From positions 174,120,428-174,184,427 of the forward strand of contig OX457056.1 of the NCBI GenBank assembly GCA_949752795.1: a stretch of 64,000 bases of DNA, written 5' to 3'. The notes under the pieces were generated by a model, which was not told the DNA's origin, did no database searches, and worked only from the letters and a program-made list of their open reading frames with translations. Shown piece by piece: positions 10,767 through 22,055 of this stretch; position 1 is the first letter of the stretch; each line of letters starts with the position of its first letter. The stretch comes from Hyperoodon ampullatus (Eukaryota > Chordata > Mammalia > Artiodactyla > Ziphiidae). Both the position numbers and the translations under genes were made by a program.

Positions 10767-11184
10767 AAAAAATAAAAAATAAAGGCTCTGATGAACCTAG
10801 GGGCAGGACAGGAATAAAGACACAGACATAGAGAATGGACTTGAGGACACGAGAAGGGAGAAGGGTAAGCTGGGATGAAGTGAGAGAGTAACACTGACAT
10901 ATATACACTACCAAATGTAAAACAGATAGCTAGTGGGAAGCAGCCTCATAGCAGAGGGAGATCAGGTCAGTGCTTTGCGACCACCTAGAGGGGTGGGATA
11001 AGGAGGGTGGGAGGGAAAGGCAAGATGGAGGGGATATGGGGATATACGTATGCATATAGCTGATTCACTTTGTTATACAGCAGAAACTAATACAATACTG
11101 TAAAGCAGTTATACTCCAATAAAGATGTTAAAGGAGAAAAGAAAAAAATAATTAAAAAATGAAATAAAAATTAAAAAGTAGAAA
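10767..11184 (+). repeat. LINE-1 A 3' UTR and A-rich tail
   Basis: The LINE-1 3' UTR ends with tactccaataaagatg (polyadenylation signal at 11118-11123) and an A-rich degenerate tail to about 11184. The gttatacagcagaaacta segment is also found in the antisense L1 pieces at 21321-21577 and 38561 onward. Confidence 0.85.
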
Positions 11185-11199
11185 TAAAAGGAAGGAATA

Positions 11200-11624
11200 T
11201 AGAAAAAAGGCATTAAAAGATAAGTTGACAGAAGCAGGCCCCTATTTCATTCCTGCCAGTCCTTTGACTTCGGTCATTTTTGCAAGAGGGAGCTGTGTTT
11301 TGTAAATTGAAGCCATGAATGACACACAAATGTCAAAGACTTCTCTTTTTGATTGAAACTAACATGAAAGTTTGGGTTTGTATCATACAGAGGCCCCAGA
11401 AGCATCTTCTTTCCCTCATTTAAATGTCTCTCTCTCCCTCTCCCACTCCCTCTCCCTCTCTCTCACAGAGAGAGAGATTTATTTTAAGAAATTGGCTCAC
11501 AGGATTTCAGTGGGCGGGCAAGACCAAAAGCCACACAGGGCAACCTGGCAGACTGGAAACTCTTAGGTAGGAAGCTGCAACATTACATTCCTGAGGTAGA
11601 ATTTATTCTTCCTCAGGGAAATCT
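11200..11624. other. Unassigned, with CT/GA simple repeat
   Basis: No gene was recognised. Positions 11426-11460 are (ct)-rich and 11466-11475 are agagagagag, so the tract can fold back on itself as a CT/AG hairpin. Confidence 0.5.
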
Positions 11625-11630
11625 TAGGTT

Positions 11631-11839
11631 TTTGTTTGTTTGTTTTTGCGGTATGCGGGCCTCTCACTGTTGTGGCCTCTACCGTTGCAGAGCACGGGCT
11701 CCGGACGCGCAGGCTCAGTGGCCATGGCTCACGGGCCCAGCCGCCCCACGGCATGTGGGATCTTCCCGGACCGGGGCATGAACCCGTGTCCCCTACATTG
11801 GCAGGTGGACTCTCAACCACTGCGCCACCAGGGAAGTCC
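11631..11839 (-). mobile_element. CHR-type SINE, short form
   Basis: Antisense copy: T-rich tail first (11631-11648), then gcctctcactgttgtggcctc, ending ccaccagggaagtccc. The first bases differ from the common gggcttccct. Flanks cttaggtttttg and cttagttttgc suggest an imperfect target duplication. Confidence 0.88.
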
Positions 11840-12039
11840 CTTAGTTTTGCTCTTAAAACCTTTCAGCTAATTGCGTGAGGCCCACTCACATTATTGAGGG
11901 TCATCTCCTTTACTTAAACTCAACTTATCATAGGTGTTAACCACATCCACAAATTACCTTCAGGGCAGCACCTAGATTAGCGTTTGATGAAGTAACTGAG
12001 GATGAGAGCCAGCCAAGTTGACACATCAACTCACCATCA
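11840..12039. other. No recognised feature
   Basis: Short single-copy-looking stretch between a SINE and an L2; nothing supported. Confidence 0.4.
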
Positions 12040-12290
12040 CTGGGAGCTGAGAGTTTAGTGCAAGAGATAGACATTGAATAGATAACTACACATGATGTAA
12101 GTCACAACTGTATGATGAATACAGAGGAGTTAGGCTAGTCTAGGGATCACAAAGTCTTTCCTGAAGAGGTAACACTCAACCAGAGACCTAAAAAGTGAAT
12201 AGGAGTTAGGCCAGAAGGAAAGGAATTGTATTTCAGGCATTTTGTAGGGCTTATTCAAAAGCCCTGAGTCTAAAATGAACCTGACACATT
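12040..12290 (-). repeat. L2 LINE fragment (antisense)
   Basis: The order aaagtctttcctgaagaggt, aacactcaaccagagacc and gtgaataggagttaggcca is the antisense L2 3' region. Confidence 0.75.
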
Positions 12291-12479
12291 TGAGAAATGG
12301 AAAACGGGCCAGGGCAGCGGGAGCCTAAAAAGCTTTTCACCCCAATGTCCTTAGTGAGAGTTACTAGACAGAACTAAAAGCTTTGGTTTCCACTGGATTC
12401 AGGCACCTAGCCTAGATGTGCTTAAGAGATCTTTGGGGGAAATATAATATCTCTTATTCTATTAATCCTATGATTAAAA

Positions 12480-12860
12480 TCTTCTCAACATCCTATTACA
12501 TATAGAATAAAATGTTTGTCCTCTGAAGTTCTGAGGATCAAGTACTGTCTTGCTGTCTTGATAGCAACTCCTGCCACTTTTCTTCCTAAGTTCCACACTC
12601 CGGTCATGTCTTTAGTTCTCAAACTTGCCAGTACTACTTCAGTCTCAGGGCCTTTGAATTTGCTCTTTCTTCTTTCATCACCATTCCCCAAGATTTCACA
12701 CAACAGGCTCCTTCTGAGCCTTCAAATTTCAGCTCAAAATACCATTCCACTCTGTCCCATTTCTGTCATCACCATCTGCTTCTGTCCCACTTGTTTCTTT
12801 CCTTACTTTCTATCTCCATTCATTTTCATGAAAAGTTCATAAGAGCAGAGATTTAGGTAG
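12480..12860 (+). repeat. L2 LINE 3' region
   Basis: The plus-strand L2 signature ctcagggcctttgaatttgc, a ttcagctcaaaatacca segment and a cttacttt...cataagagcagag tail are present. The 108-residue open frame across it is not a gene. Together with the antisense L2 at 12040 it forms a convergent pair. Confidence 0.75.
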
Positions 12861-12867
12861 TAAACAT

Positions 12868-12897
12868 TTAATCCATATTTTTGAAAATATGGATTTA
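12868..12897. repeat. Short AT-rich inverted repeat
   Basis: Arms aatccatatttt (12870-12881) and aaaatatggatt (12884-12895) are perfect complements separated by two bases. It may form a small hairpin; no family or function is evident. Confidence 0.5.
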
Positions 12898-13334
12898 ATA
12901 CTTTTGGTAAATAATCTTTGAACTATATTCATCTCTAAAATGAGACGAATACTGCATATTTTGTCTGTCAACAGGACCACCAGACTATGCAGTGGCACAT
13001 GTATTTAACATACCTGCAAATTGTGGAGGGCTGCAAAAGTGATCCTCTTATGTACAACCAGAGACTAAACTTTTTGTGGTTGACTTTGAAATATTTTTGT
13101 ATGTTTGTTTTTTGCTTGGCTTCTTTGTCAACAAATCCATGTCTCTCAAATAAAAAAATAGAGCCAGAGGGACATGATTTAAACAATGCCCCAGACAAGC
13201 GATCACAAGGCAATGAGATATGAAGAAAAACTGTTATAAGACTGTCTGATTATAAAGTGGCGGAACCATTCTAGAATTATGCCCATTTTTTTTAGTTGGG
13301 GAGAAATGTCACAAGCCTACAGTATGGTGAATGA

Positions 13335-13545
13335 GTAAGAACAACACAAATCATAGAGTAAGATGAATGATGATCCAATCTTAGCAACTTACTCAATTTT
13401 TATAAAATGGGTGGATAAAGACACTTAGGAAAAAGCCTGTCATGAGGATTAACTGGGATATATAAAAGTATATATTACTAAGCCTGGCACATTGTAGGTG
13501 TTAAAATTATTATTATTATTATCATTATTATTGCTATTGCCACAA
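13335..13545 (+). repeat. MIR SINE
   Basis: The order cttagcaacttactcaattt, tataaaatgggtggataaag, catgaggattaactgggat and aagcctggcacattgtaggtg is a plus-strand MIR. An (att)n run at 13506-13535 grew from its 3' end. Confidence 0.7.
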
Positions 13546-13559
13546 TAACATGCAAAGGG

Positions 13560-14430
13560 TGAGCACAGCATTTAACACCATGCCATCCACATTGACAGTC
13601 TGTGGGTGATCAATTTAGGTGACACTCAAGGAGGTCTGGGAAGGGACCACTGAGTTATAGGCACCAACATAATGAGGATTGAGTAATGACTTTTAGTCAC
13701 CAAATAAAAGCATTTCAGAAGCTTCCAGCCTCAGTAGTTCTGGGCAATAGCTCCAGAACTCAGACTCCTCTGTATTTCTTGAAGTTGTTTTCATCTCAGT
13801 AGAGAAGACATAGGCAAAGACAAAAGCAGAGCCCAAGCTGAGAGTTGTCCAGACAAGAATGATAATATCTACTAACTTTAAAAAGAAGTCAGTTCTTCCT
13901 GTTTCTTGAAGATGTCACAGTCTGTCTAATGGGTGTCCCTGTGGCTTTTGTAACAAATGGCATGGCACTTTCCTGGCATTTTCCTTCAGTTGATTAACAA
14001 GCTGATTCCTTGGTTCCCACCTCCTTACTGATTCGCTTTCTGTACTCCTTTTGAAATCTGCCTCTTAAAAAAGGCCAGTCTATATGAAAGACCACAGAAC
14101 CAGGACATTTAGAAAGAAAGGGGAGTGTTGGCCTGGCCCCCTCACCTTCCTCAGAGCCTCACTTTGGTGCCCTGCTCAGGAGGTCAGCCCAACCCCTCTC
14201 CTACGTACTCTTAGAATTGACTGCTATCCAGTCAAAAGCAGACAGACTACTGCCTTGTAATCCTGCAACAACTGACTTATTTGTTTGTGAGCCTGATTGG
14301 CTATTGCCATACCATAATTTCAAAGTGCTCATTAAAAAAAAATAAGACAGTGGCCCCTTTAGTAGAAAGTTACGGCATCTTGTTAAATGTCAGAAATGTT
14401 TGGGAAGGCCAGATTTAATGAAGTTGAGTT
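13560..14430. other. No recognised feature
   Basis: About 870 bases without a supported gene or repeat. A stretch at 14120-14220 is locally GC-richer but has no clear frame. Confidence 0.4.
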
Positions 14431-14434
14431 CAGC

Positions 14435-14690
14435 TGAGTGCTTTTTATATGCCGGAACTGTTCTAAGAGCTCAGGATACAACAAAACATGATACAGCTCC
14501 TGCTCTTACAAAATTCTGCCTTTTAGGGACAACAGGCCATAAAACAGGCAATTTCTTTGCAGTGTGAAAAGTTAGAACATTGAGTGATGGGAGCCAAAAG
14601 GCTAGGTGCCCTAACCCAGATCAGAGGCAGGGGTGGAAGCACTGTGGATGGCTTCCCAGAGGAAGGAGGAAATCCAACCCAGGATATAGA
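14435..14690 (-). repeat. L2 LINE fragment (antisense)
   Basis: The opening gagtgctttttatatgcc, ggaactgttctaagagctc and aggatacaacaaaacatgat is the antisense L2 3' terminus, followed by an agaggaagga segment of its inner part. Confidence 0.65.
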
Positions 14691-14914
14691 AACCCTTCTC
14701 AATAAACAGTGTCTGAGGGTGGCCTGTGGAAATAAGATTAGGAGCCAAGACAAGAATGTTGAACCAGAGACGTTATCTGAGTCACTGGGTCACACAGAGA
14801 AAAGGAGGAGCTTAAGTCAGGCTCACTTAGAGAAGAGGTTTCTCACTGGTTTTTCCATCTCTGTTTTGATTTTGAAAAAAGCATGATGGAAAGGGGGCAC
14901 TGATAGGAGGACAA

Positions 14915-15240
14915 TGCAAGTAAAGTCATATGACCCCAGATGGCAGAGTCAGCACTTAATGAAATCCAGTGCCTGCGGGGACAGAGGGACTTTGCAAAGG
15001 ACGTCAACAGAATTACTGAAAGCCTGGAAAAAAAAATCATGTTCCCAAGACTCAAAGAGCTGGAGAAAGTGCTCTAGGCCCTGTGCGACCAAAACTTCAA
15101 ACATCTGCTGAGGCTCTTTAAATCATAGAGCGTGTCTAACTCAGAAGATATAAAGATGGGGGGAAGAATTTTACAAGACCTCAGCTGAAAAAGAAATTGA
15201 AGAGCAGAAAGGAGTTTGGACATGTTGTCAGGGTGAATAT
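14915..15240 (+). pseudogene. Possible decayed coding fragment, unidentified
   Basis: From atg at 14939 one frame reads a hydrophilic, helix-prone peptide beginning MAESALNEIQCLRGQRDF and continuing to FPRLKELEKVL, then a single tag at 15075-15077, then ALCDQNFKHLLRLFKS and a stop at 15126. The composition looks like a coiled-coil protein fragment, unlike neighbouring DNA. I do not recognise the family and see no intron or poly(A). It may equally be chance, so this is a weak call. Confidence 0.25.
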
Positions 15241-15304
15241 TCCTTCTTTCTTGTTTAAAAATGAGCATTTTATTATATATTATTTCCTTTACCAGAATAT
15301 GCTT

Positions 15305-15535
15305 AAAAGTGTTTACCATGGGCTTCCCTGGTGGCGCAGTGGTTGAGAGTCCACCTGCCGATGCAGGGGACACGGGTTTGTGCCCCGGTCCGGGAGGATC
15401 CTACATGCCGCGGAGCGGCTGGGCCCATGAGCCATGGCCGCTGAGCCTGCATGTCCGGAGCCTGTGCTCCGCAACGGGAGAGGCCACAACAGTGAGAGGC
15501 CCACATACAGCAAAACAAAAAAAAAGTGTTTACCA
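15305..15535 (+). mobile_element. CHR-type SINE, short form
   Basis: Complete copy at 15319-15521, flanked by a perfect 14-base duplication aaaagtgtttacca (15305-15318 and 15522-15535). The tRNA-Glu-like head has an A-box-like tggcgcagtggt and a B-box-like gggtttgtgcc. The exact duplication implies recent insertion. Confidence 0.95.
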
Positions 15536-17400
15536 GCTAGTTTCAATGAAAAACATTTTGTTTAGAAAAAGTGAAAGTGGTTGTGGGATGATCTCTCCTG
15601 GATCTGTGCCTAGAGAGACCTGTCCTCTTAGAGGCTCAGAGGATTCCTGATCTGCCCTGGGACCATTTAGTTATAAATACTCTGATCTGCCGAGGCAAGG
15701 TCACCTGGGTACTTTCACGGTTGTGAAGATAAACCAATTTCATGATGGCAAATGCCATTGGGAATCTTCGGTCTAGAGAAAGAAAAGCAGCATAAAACGA
15801 AGTGAAGGGAATTCTATACATATACACATACATATATACATATACATATACCTATGTATATAAATACACACACAGATACAGTTTTCTATATCAGCTTAGT
15901 TATTTTCTCTCTAAAACCTTTAGCAAAATGGGCAAAGGACATAGTTCTGTGTAGGTCTCCCTTTTACGGGGGCATTTTTAATTAGTCAGGAATTTAAATT
16001 CTCAAAATGTCCCACTTTTTTTTTTTTTTAACCTCTGAATCTCTTGACTGATTCTTAAGAGATGCTGTATTCATTTCTAGTCCAGGCAACTCCTTTGGAA
16101 GTATAAAAATCAATCAATTTGGATTTTTTTCCCTAAGCATTTTTGTTATTGTTCTTTTCTTTTGTTTTAGTATTATAAGGTGATGGTATTTGGGGGCATG
16201 GAAGGGAGTTCTGGTAATTAAAACAATGAACTCACAAGCAGTTAAATAGCTACAACAATATTCCAGGCCTGCCATCTGATATAATAGGAATCACACCACA
16301 ATCAATCTGTTTTCTAGGACAAAAAATTGTGAATATTAGATTTGTTATATAATTGCCTCTAAAACTTTAAGAAGTTAAAAAGATTTAACTATAAAGTGAC
16401 TTCATTTCTTGTTAGTTTCTCCTGGTTGATAAGTTATAGTTTTGTCTTACTTCTCCCCTGTTTCCCACATGTATTCTTATGAGCCTCTTAATAACACAGT
16501 TTGATGTTCAACAATTGAATAAAACATAATTTGAGTGGGAATTCCTATTAACATCCAACATTCATTTACAGAGTCTGTTTTCCATTATCTTGCTATTCCC
16601 CTCATGTACCAAGTTGATAATGTAGTACAAAATCTGCAATTATAAGTGCCCATGGTGAATACTGCATTTGAAACTCAACAGGATATTACTGGGGAAATTT
16701 GCATATGGCAACTGACCAGCCAAGGTGTCTGACTGTCTTTAAAACGTGTAGAGAACATAGTTTTAAAAATCTGATTTTACATTTTTTGAGCCATATCCCC
16801 ACACCTTCCCCTCCCACTGCTTTTAGAAACTGCTTTGTGGTAAGACAAAAGGGCAATTGTATTCCAAGGCAAGAAACTCATTACAAAGTCTTACATACTC
16901 AGAGCATTATGGTTTTACCCACCTAGAGGTGAGAACAGCTCTTTGAACTCCATCCCAATTGAATAAGATATCCTTAATTAGAGCTAAATTACTCAAAATT
17001 CTATAAAGAATGCCCCTGATCTAGTATATTAATAGAAGAAAACTTTTTAATGGCAGTCAAACTTGGGTTTTAAGTTCTTCCACTAGAATGATGAATCAGA
17101 AGGAAGATCAGTTTAGAATCAACACAGAGAAAGAAATCTAGAAAAAGTAAGGACTTGTCTACTCTCTGTGCTATCAAGAGCTGCCCTCTGGCTAAGCCAC
17201 CATGTTTCAAGCATTACTCTCTGTAGAAAGACATTGAAGAGACAGTCAAATGAGTAAAAGTCTCCTACAGAATTTACAGTTATCGAGAAATGTCAGCCTG
17301 GTTACCAGGTTCAAATTATTATGGTAGGTAAGCAATAATCTGTGTGGATTTCCCTACAAAAAAAGAAACAGTGACCTCATATATCCTGAAAATTCTGTTA
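15536..17400. other. Single-copy-looking DNA with an AT-rich microsatellite
   Basis: No gene was recognised. Positions 15815-15875 are an imperfect (tacata)n/(ca)n microsatellite. Positions 16017-16030 are a T run. Elsewhere the DNA is AT-rich, with only a frame of about 75 codons at 16699-16926 that shows no domain. Confidence 0.45.
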
Positions 17401-17402
17401 TT

Positions 17403-17465
17403 TAAGTCTGCAGACATTTATTGAGCACATACTCTGTGCTAGATTCGGCAGGAAGCAGAAGGATG
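17403..17465 (-). repeat. L2 3' terminus (antisense, short)
   Basis: The segment cagacatttattgagcac, atactctgtgctag is the antisense L2 terminus. Too short for more detail. Confidence 0.5.
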
Positions 17466-17561
17466 AAACCTGGATTCCTAGCTCCCACCACTGCAGAGCC
17501 TGCCTACCACCTTAAACACACTTTACTTTTGGAATAAAACTTGAAAACCTTAATAGATCTA

Positions 17562-17562
<1 letters not shown>

Positions 17563-17613
<51 letters not shown>
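17563..17613. repeat. (CA)n microsatellite, about 25 units
   Basis: An uninterrupted CA dinucleotide run of about 51 bases follows aatctaat. It is likely to be polymorphic in length. Confidence 0.95.
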
Positions 17614-17615
<2 letters not shown>

Positions 17616-17619
17616 CACA

Positions 17620-18723
17620 CAAATCCCATCTCTGTCATCTTTCCCTAACTTTAGCCAGGGACAAGTAGTTTATATAAAAGACTCTTTCTCAGCTTCTTTC
17701 TAGGAACTAGACACAAGCTTAAGACATAGATTGAAGCACTTGAATGTTTTCAGCATGAAGCAGTGACCAAAAGAAACTGAGGATTTGTTAAATAGATCCT
17801 AAGGTGATAAACTCTCAGAGTTAGAGAGAATTTAGGAGTTAGTTAATAATAGTATATTCAAATAAGATAGAACTTCTGCTTCTAGGCAGCTGTAACAAAA
17901 TACATTCATCAGCTACTAGTTAATTAAACAAAAATCAAATGAAAGTATACTTTGCTGCCAGAAGGCTGGAATCCTTGGCAGCAATTAACTGTATTGATTG
18001 AGGTACTTTTCATTAGATCTTCCTGGGATGCTCACAAGTAGTTGATAGAGACAAAACGCACAGACATGGGTGGATGTTCGTGGTGAGGGAAAAAGCACGT
18101 GCCAGCACCTTCTCCATGCCCCCAGGCCAGTCTTGTCTTAAATCTCCAAGGTTCAAAGTAGATTTAGGTTCCTCTGGGTTCCTATTGCTCAAATTTCCTG
18201 TTTCCATTGGTTTCTGAATCTCCCTTGTACCACCTCCTCTGTAACACCCATCCTTTTTGTTTTCACCATAATCCTACCACTTTGCCCCACATTGAAAAAG
18301 GCCGAGAGTCCTTCATTTTCCCAAAATAAACACTATCCCAGTACTCCTGAGCATAACAACCTTTTGATTAAAGTTTGGGTAACAAAGAGCTTAAAGCAAG
18401 ACTTTACTCCCCTAAAACTTCAAATCCATTCCCATCAGGAGAAAAAATTGTTGGTCATGCCCGTTTGTAGGATCCTATTTCCTGCCAAGTTTCTCAAGCT
18501 CCTCTCCTAATTCCAGTCTCTCTCCTCTTTTTCACCCTTTGCAAGCCCTCATTCTTCCCTCACCCCTTCAATAGAGCTTCTGTAATAACAAATTTCCTGA
18601 GACTTGGTTTTGCAGAGACTAACTTTCAGAACACACCCTGGGGGAGGGACAACTTCTTCCCTTCTTCTTCCCTTCCCAACTTATCAAAAATCACTATTAT
18701 GGTATTTGTTCTAACAAAGAAAA
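17620..18723. other. No recognised feature
   Basis: About 1.1 kb without a supported gene. Positions 18480-18560 are pyrimidine-rich. No repeat family was assigned. Confidence 0.45.
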
Positions 18724-18949
18724 GTTATCCTTCTTTTTTTTTTTGCGGGACATGGGCCTCTCACTGCTGTGGCCTCTCCCGTTGCGGAGCACAGGCTCTG
18801 GACGCGCAGGCCCAGCGGCCATGGCTCACGGGCCCAGCCGCTCCGCGGCATGTGGGATCCTCCCAGACCAGGACACGAACCCGTGTCCCCTGCATTGGCA
18901 GGCGGACTCTCAACCACTGTGCCACCAGGGAAGCCCAGTTATCCTTCTT
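18724..18949 (-). mobile_element. CHR-type SINE, short form
   Basis: Antisense copy at 18737-18936 with a perfect 13-base duplication agttatccttctt (18724-18736 and 18937-18949). It ends ccaccagggaagccc. Frames named by the recurring SINE peptide are read-through only. Confidence 0.95.
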
Positions 18950-20257
18950 AACAGGAATTTTCCTTTCCTTCAAGATCAAGAGACTCATGTCACTGCCTTC
19001 TTTTTAAAATAATATATTTTCTCTCCTTTTTTCATCCATCCATTCTTTCAGGAAAGGGTTATTCAGTACCTACTATGTAACCCACTATGCTAGCTTTGGG
19101 TAAAATCAAATTGTTGAAAATAAATGATCCAATAAAATTTTTCCTTATCTCTACAATGGTTATGAATATCCCCATGAGTGACTCAATTAATTTAGTCTTC
19201 TTATTTTGGCTAATGACTAGTTGGAAACTGGTTATTTGAATTTAACTGGTTCATTTTCAAAATAATGAATCCTTTGTTTCCAACTAGCTGTTTTTTAATC
19301 TCTGGAAATGCCAGGCACAGCTCTAACAAATCTGAAAAATATTATCCCATCATAATATATGCTCATGTCTAGGAGACAACAGAAACTTACTTCTTAAATT
19401 TAGGACTGTCAGCACAATAAAGCTTTCTGGCCATGTTTTTCTGTTTTATGGAGAACTTTATTAGTCTCAATTCAAGCGGTCTAATTTTCAAGTGTTTTGA
19501 TATGAGTTCCAAACACCCTTATAGAGAATAGGTACATGATAAGGAATCTGAAGAATTAATATGTTACTTCTGAGGAATTACACAGGCAATACTTAACAAG
19601 TACTTCTACTTGTAGGTGTACCAGTGGGCTTTTGTTTGTTTTGGCAAATGTATAATGCTAAACGGACCTTTTATGAGGATAACAACCTTAACTGCTTCTT
19701 TGGAGGGACAGCATAATAACACTCTCAATTCAGCGTGTGTGTTAGTCATGACCCAAGTGAGAGAAATATGGTAGACTTTGTGTCAGCTGAGTCAGAGCGA
19801 ACACCACAGCCTGGGAAAATTATACATTGTCATAATGATATCTGAACAGAAATTTCCAGGTGTCCATGCTAAGTGAGTTAGTCACTGCTTGGGCAGTGCA
19901 CTCAGAAGGTCCTAAATACACATTCCTAAGTGACACAGAAAACCTAGCTCATTGCCAGAAATGGTCAGGTTTTCTGTCATTCCATTATCTTCCATCTCTT
20001 TCTATCACATGTCAGGTTCATCTCCTCCCAGAAGGGGCTCTCCCTCCTAGAATGATACCATATCTTGCTGTTCCAAGGAGAGTGGGAGAAAGGAAAGCAT
20101 GTGAAGGTAAAATTCTGCTTTGGAAATGACTGCAAGGCGGAGGGAAATGGTATGTGATAGCAAAAAGAAAACCTTGGGCTTTCTTGGCTCAGGCCCCTAA
20201 GAGCAATAACTTTTCCTGACTCATTTGTCCTGATTGGCCTTCTCTCACAGTGAAATC
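18950..20257. other. Mostly single-copy-looking DNA
   Basis: About 1.3 kb with no gene recognised. Positions 19035-19105 (gttattcagtacctactatg) look like a short antisense L2 terminus. Nothing else was assigned. Confidence 0.45.
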
Positions 20258-20499
20258 AAAGGTAGTATATATCTAGGGCTTCCCTGGTGGCGCAGTGGTT
20301 GGGGGTCCGCCTGCCGATGTGGCGGACACGGGTTCGTGCCCCGGTCCGAGAGGATCCCACGTGCCGCAGAGTGGCTGGGCCCGTGAGCCATGGCCGCTGA
20401 GTCTGCGTGTCCAGAGCCTGTGCTCTGCGACGGGAGAGGCCGCGGCGGTGAGAGGCCCACGTACCGCAAAAAAAAAAAAAAAAAGGTAGTATATATCTA
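20258..20499 (+). mobile_element. CHR-type SINE, short form
   Basis: Copy at 20276-20484 with a perfect 15-base duplication ggtagtatatatcta (20261-20275 and 20485-20499), extended by three A on both sides. The head reads gggttcgtgccccggtc with an intact B-box-like motif. Confidence 0.95.
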
Positions 20500-20929
20500 A
20501 GCTGAGCCATCCTCCAGGTTCCAATAAGTGTCACTATGGGACTTGGGGAGCATAGCTGGTCTTAGCAAATTGTGATGCAGGTAAAATTCAGTTTGATGTG
20601 GGTCCATCTCCCTGCTCCCAGTTTCCTTACCATCCTTTACTCCTAAAATGTCATTTCCTAAAAGACTTTAAGAGCCAAAATAAATCTAATGATTGATTTT
20701 TCAGAACACCACCCCCACCCCCGCCCCGGCCCTCACATTTTAGATTATGGGCCTTCCAAGGACCAGATAAGTCATGTCTGGTAGAATACTGTTGTAACTA
20801 CACAAAGGATGGCCACATGTAGAAGAGTCATGTTTTCACACCATTTTTTTTTTTCAACTTCTTCCCTCTATCTTTTTCTCAATGCATATTTCCTTTATTA
20901 ATGAACATTTAAGTTGAACTTGGGGATCT

Positions 20930-21150
20930 CACTTTTTTAGTGAGGGCCTACCATGTACCAGGCACGATGTTTTCTAAGTACAGTCTGGCATTTCATCTTC
21001 ACAGCAGCCCCACCAGGTAGGTATTATCGTGCCTGTGTGGCAAATAAGGAAACTGAAGTTCAGAGAGATTAAGTCAATGACACGGAGCTAGGCAGGGTTG
21101 GTCCTGACGCAACACAAGTCTTTCTGTCTCCAAAGCTCTGCCCTCTCCAA
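20930..21150 (-). repeat. MIR SINE (antisense), well preserved
   Basis: The order ccatgtaccaggcacgatg, cttcacagcagccccacc, aggtaggtattatcg, aggaaactgaagttcagaga and ctccaaagctctgccctc is an almost complete antisense MIR. Confidence 0.8.
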
Positions 21151-21305
21151 TGTATCACTTCACCCCTCATCTGGCTCTGGCGATGACTCAGGACAGACAA
21201 GAAGGAACCTTGAGGCCTTGTGTGACTCTGAGCTTCACCAGAACTCAGATCATTTCCTCTTCACATTTACTTCGTACCAAATACGGCTTTGGTATTTCTT
21301 ATACC

Positions 21306-21592
21306 ACACAACTCATTTTATTTATTTATTTATAGTTGATTTACAATGTTGTGTTAGTTTCTGCTGTACAGCAAAGTGAATCAGTGATATGTATACATAT
21401 ATCCACTCTTTTTTAGATTCTCTTCCCATCTAGGTCATAACAGAGCATTGAGTAGAGTTCCCTGTGCTATACAGTAGGTCCTTATTAGTTGTCTGTTTTA
21501 TGTATAGAAGTTTGTACATCTCAATCCCAGTCTCCCAATTTATCCCTCCCCCATCCCCCCTAGTAATTATAAATTTGACACAACTCATTTTA
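21306..21592 (-). mobile_element. 5'-truncated LINE-1 3' UTR
   Basis: The antisense LINE-1 3' end at 21321-21577 (ttatttatttatttatagttg tail; gctgtacagcaaagtgaatc) is bounded by a perfect 15-base duplication acacaactcatttta (21306-21320 and 21578-21592). Only about 257 bases were inserted, so it has no coding part. Confidence 0.92.
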
Positions 21593-21864
21593 ATCTCATC
21601 AAAGCCTTTTATATGCATACACTTCTGCAATTCTTTCTTTCTCTTAAACTCACTATGTCAAGTCTTGTCTCCTCAAATCTTATTTTACTGTAAAGAAAGT
21701 GGGCTAAGAGCAGAAATGAAACAAATGCTCTAACATTCCATTCTGTGGGGAAATTCCCACTCAAGTACTCACTGTAGACCAATATAGCAAGTACACCCTC
21801 CATTACTGTAGAAACAAACCCTAAGCAAGAGAACTGTGGCCTGTGTGGGAAAAAAGAAAGAATA

Positions 21865-22055
21865 AAGACTGGGCTTTTGAGTCACACAGGCCTTAGACCT
21901 TAGTCTGTAACCACATTTGACATCTTCTGACTCAGGATCTTAAGTCTATTGCTCAAGCTTTCTAAACCAGTGGATACATAGGCCTTTTCTTATCTGTGAA
22001 ATAAGGGTAGAACACCCTTCATTTATGAAGGAGAGTAAATTAAATTATGTCCCTT
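21865..22055 (+). repeat. MIR SINE
   Basis: The order gagtcacacaggccttag, cttctgactcaggatcttaa, tatctgtgaaataagggtag is a diverged plus-strand MIR. Confidence 0.55.

Larger units (their letters stand above)
4142..11197 (+). mobile_element. LINE-1 copy A, near full length, defective
   Basis: The order is 5' UTR (4155-5712), ORF1 remnant (5713-6893), ORF2 remnant (6952-10766), then 3' UTR and A-rich tail to about 11184. A likely target-site duplication is taaaaggagggaa at 4142-4154 against taaaaggaaggaa at 11185-11197 (12 of 13 bases). Without the roughly 300-base retrocopy inside ORF1 the element is about 6.7 kb, full length for mammalian L1. Many stops and frameshifts, a lost ORF1 start and altered catalytic motifs show it is dead. 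Its 5' UTR differs from that of LINE-1 copy B at 38.5-43.6 kb, so the two belong to different promoter lineages. Confidence 0.9.

Noticed and set aside
12516..12842. A 108-codon plus-strand frame.
   Set aside because: It lies in an L2 3' region and shows no domain.
15180..15240. A weak resemblance to ferritin heavy chain in one frame (GGRILQDLS).
   Set aside because: Only about nine residues agree and the flanks do not continue the match.
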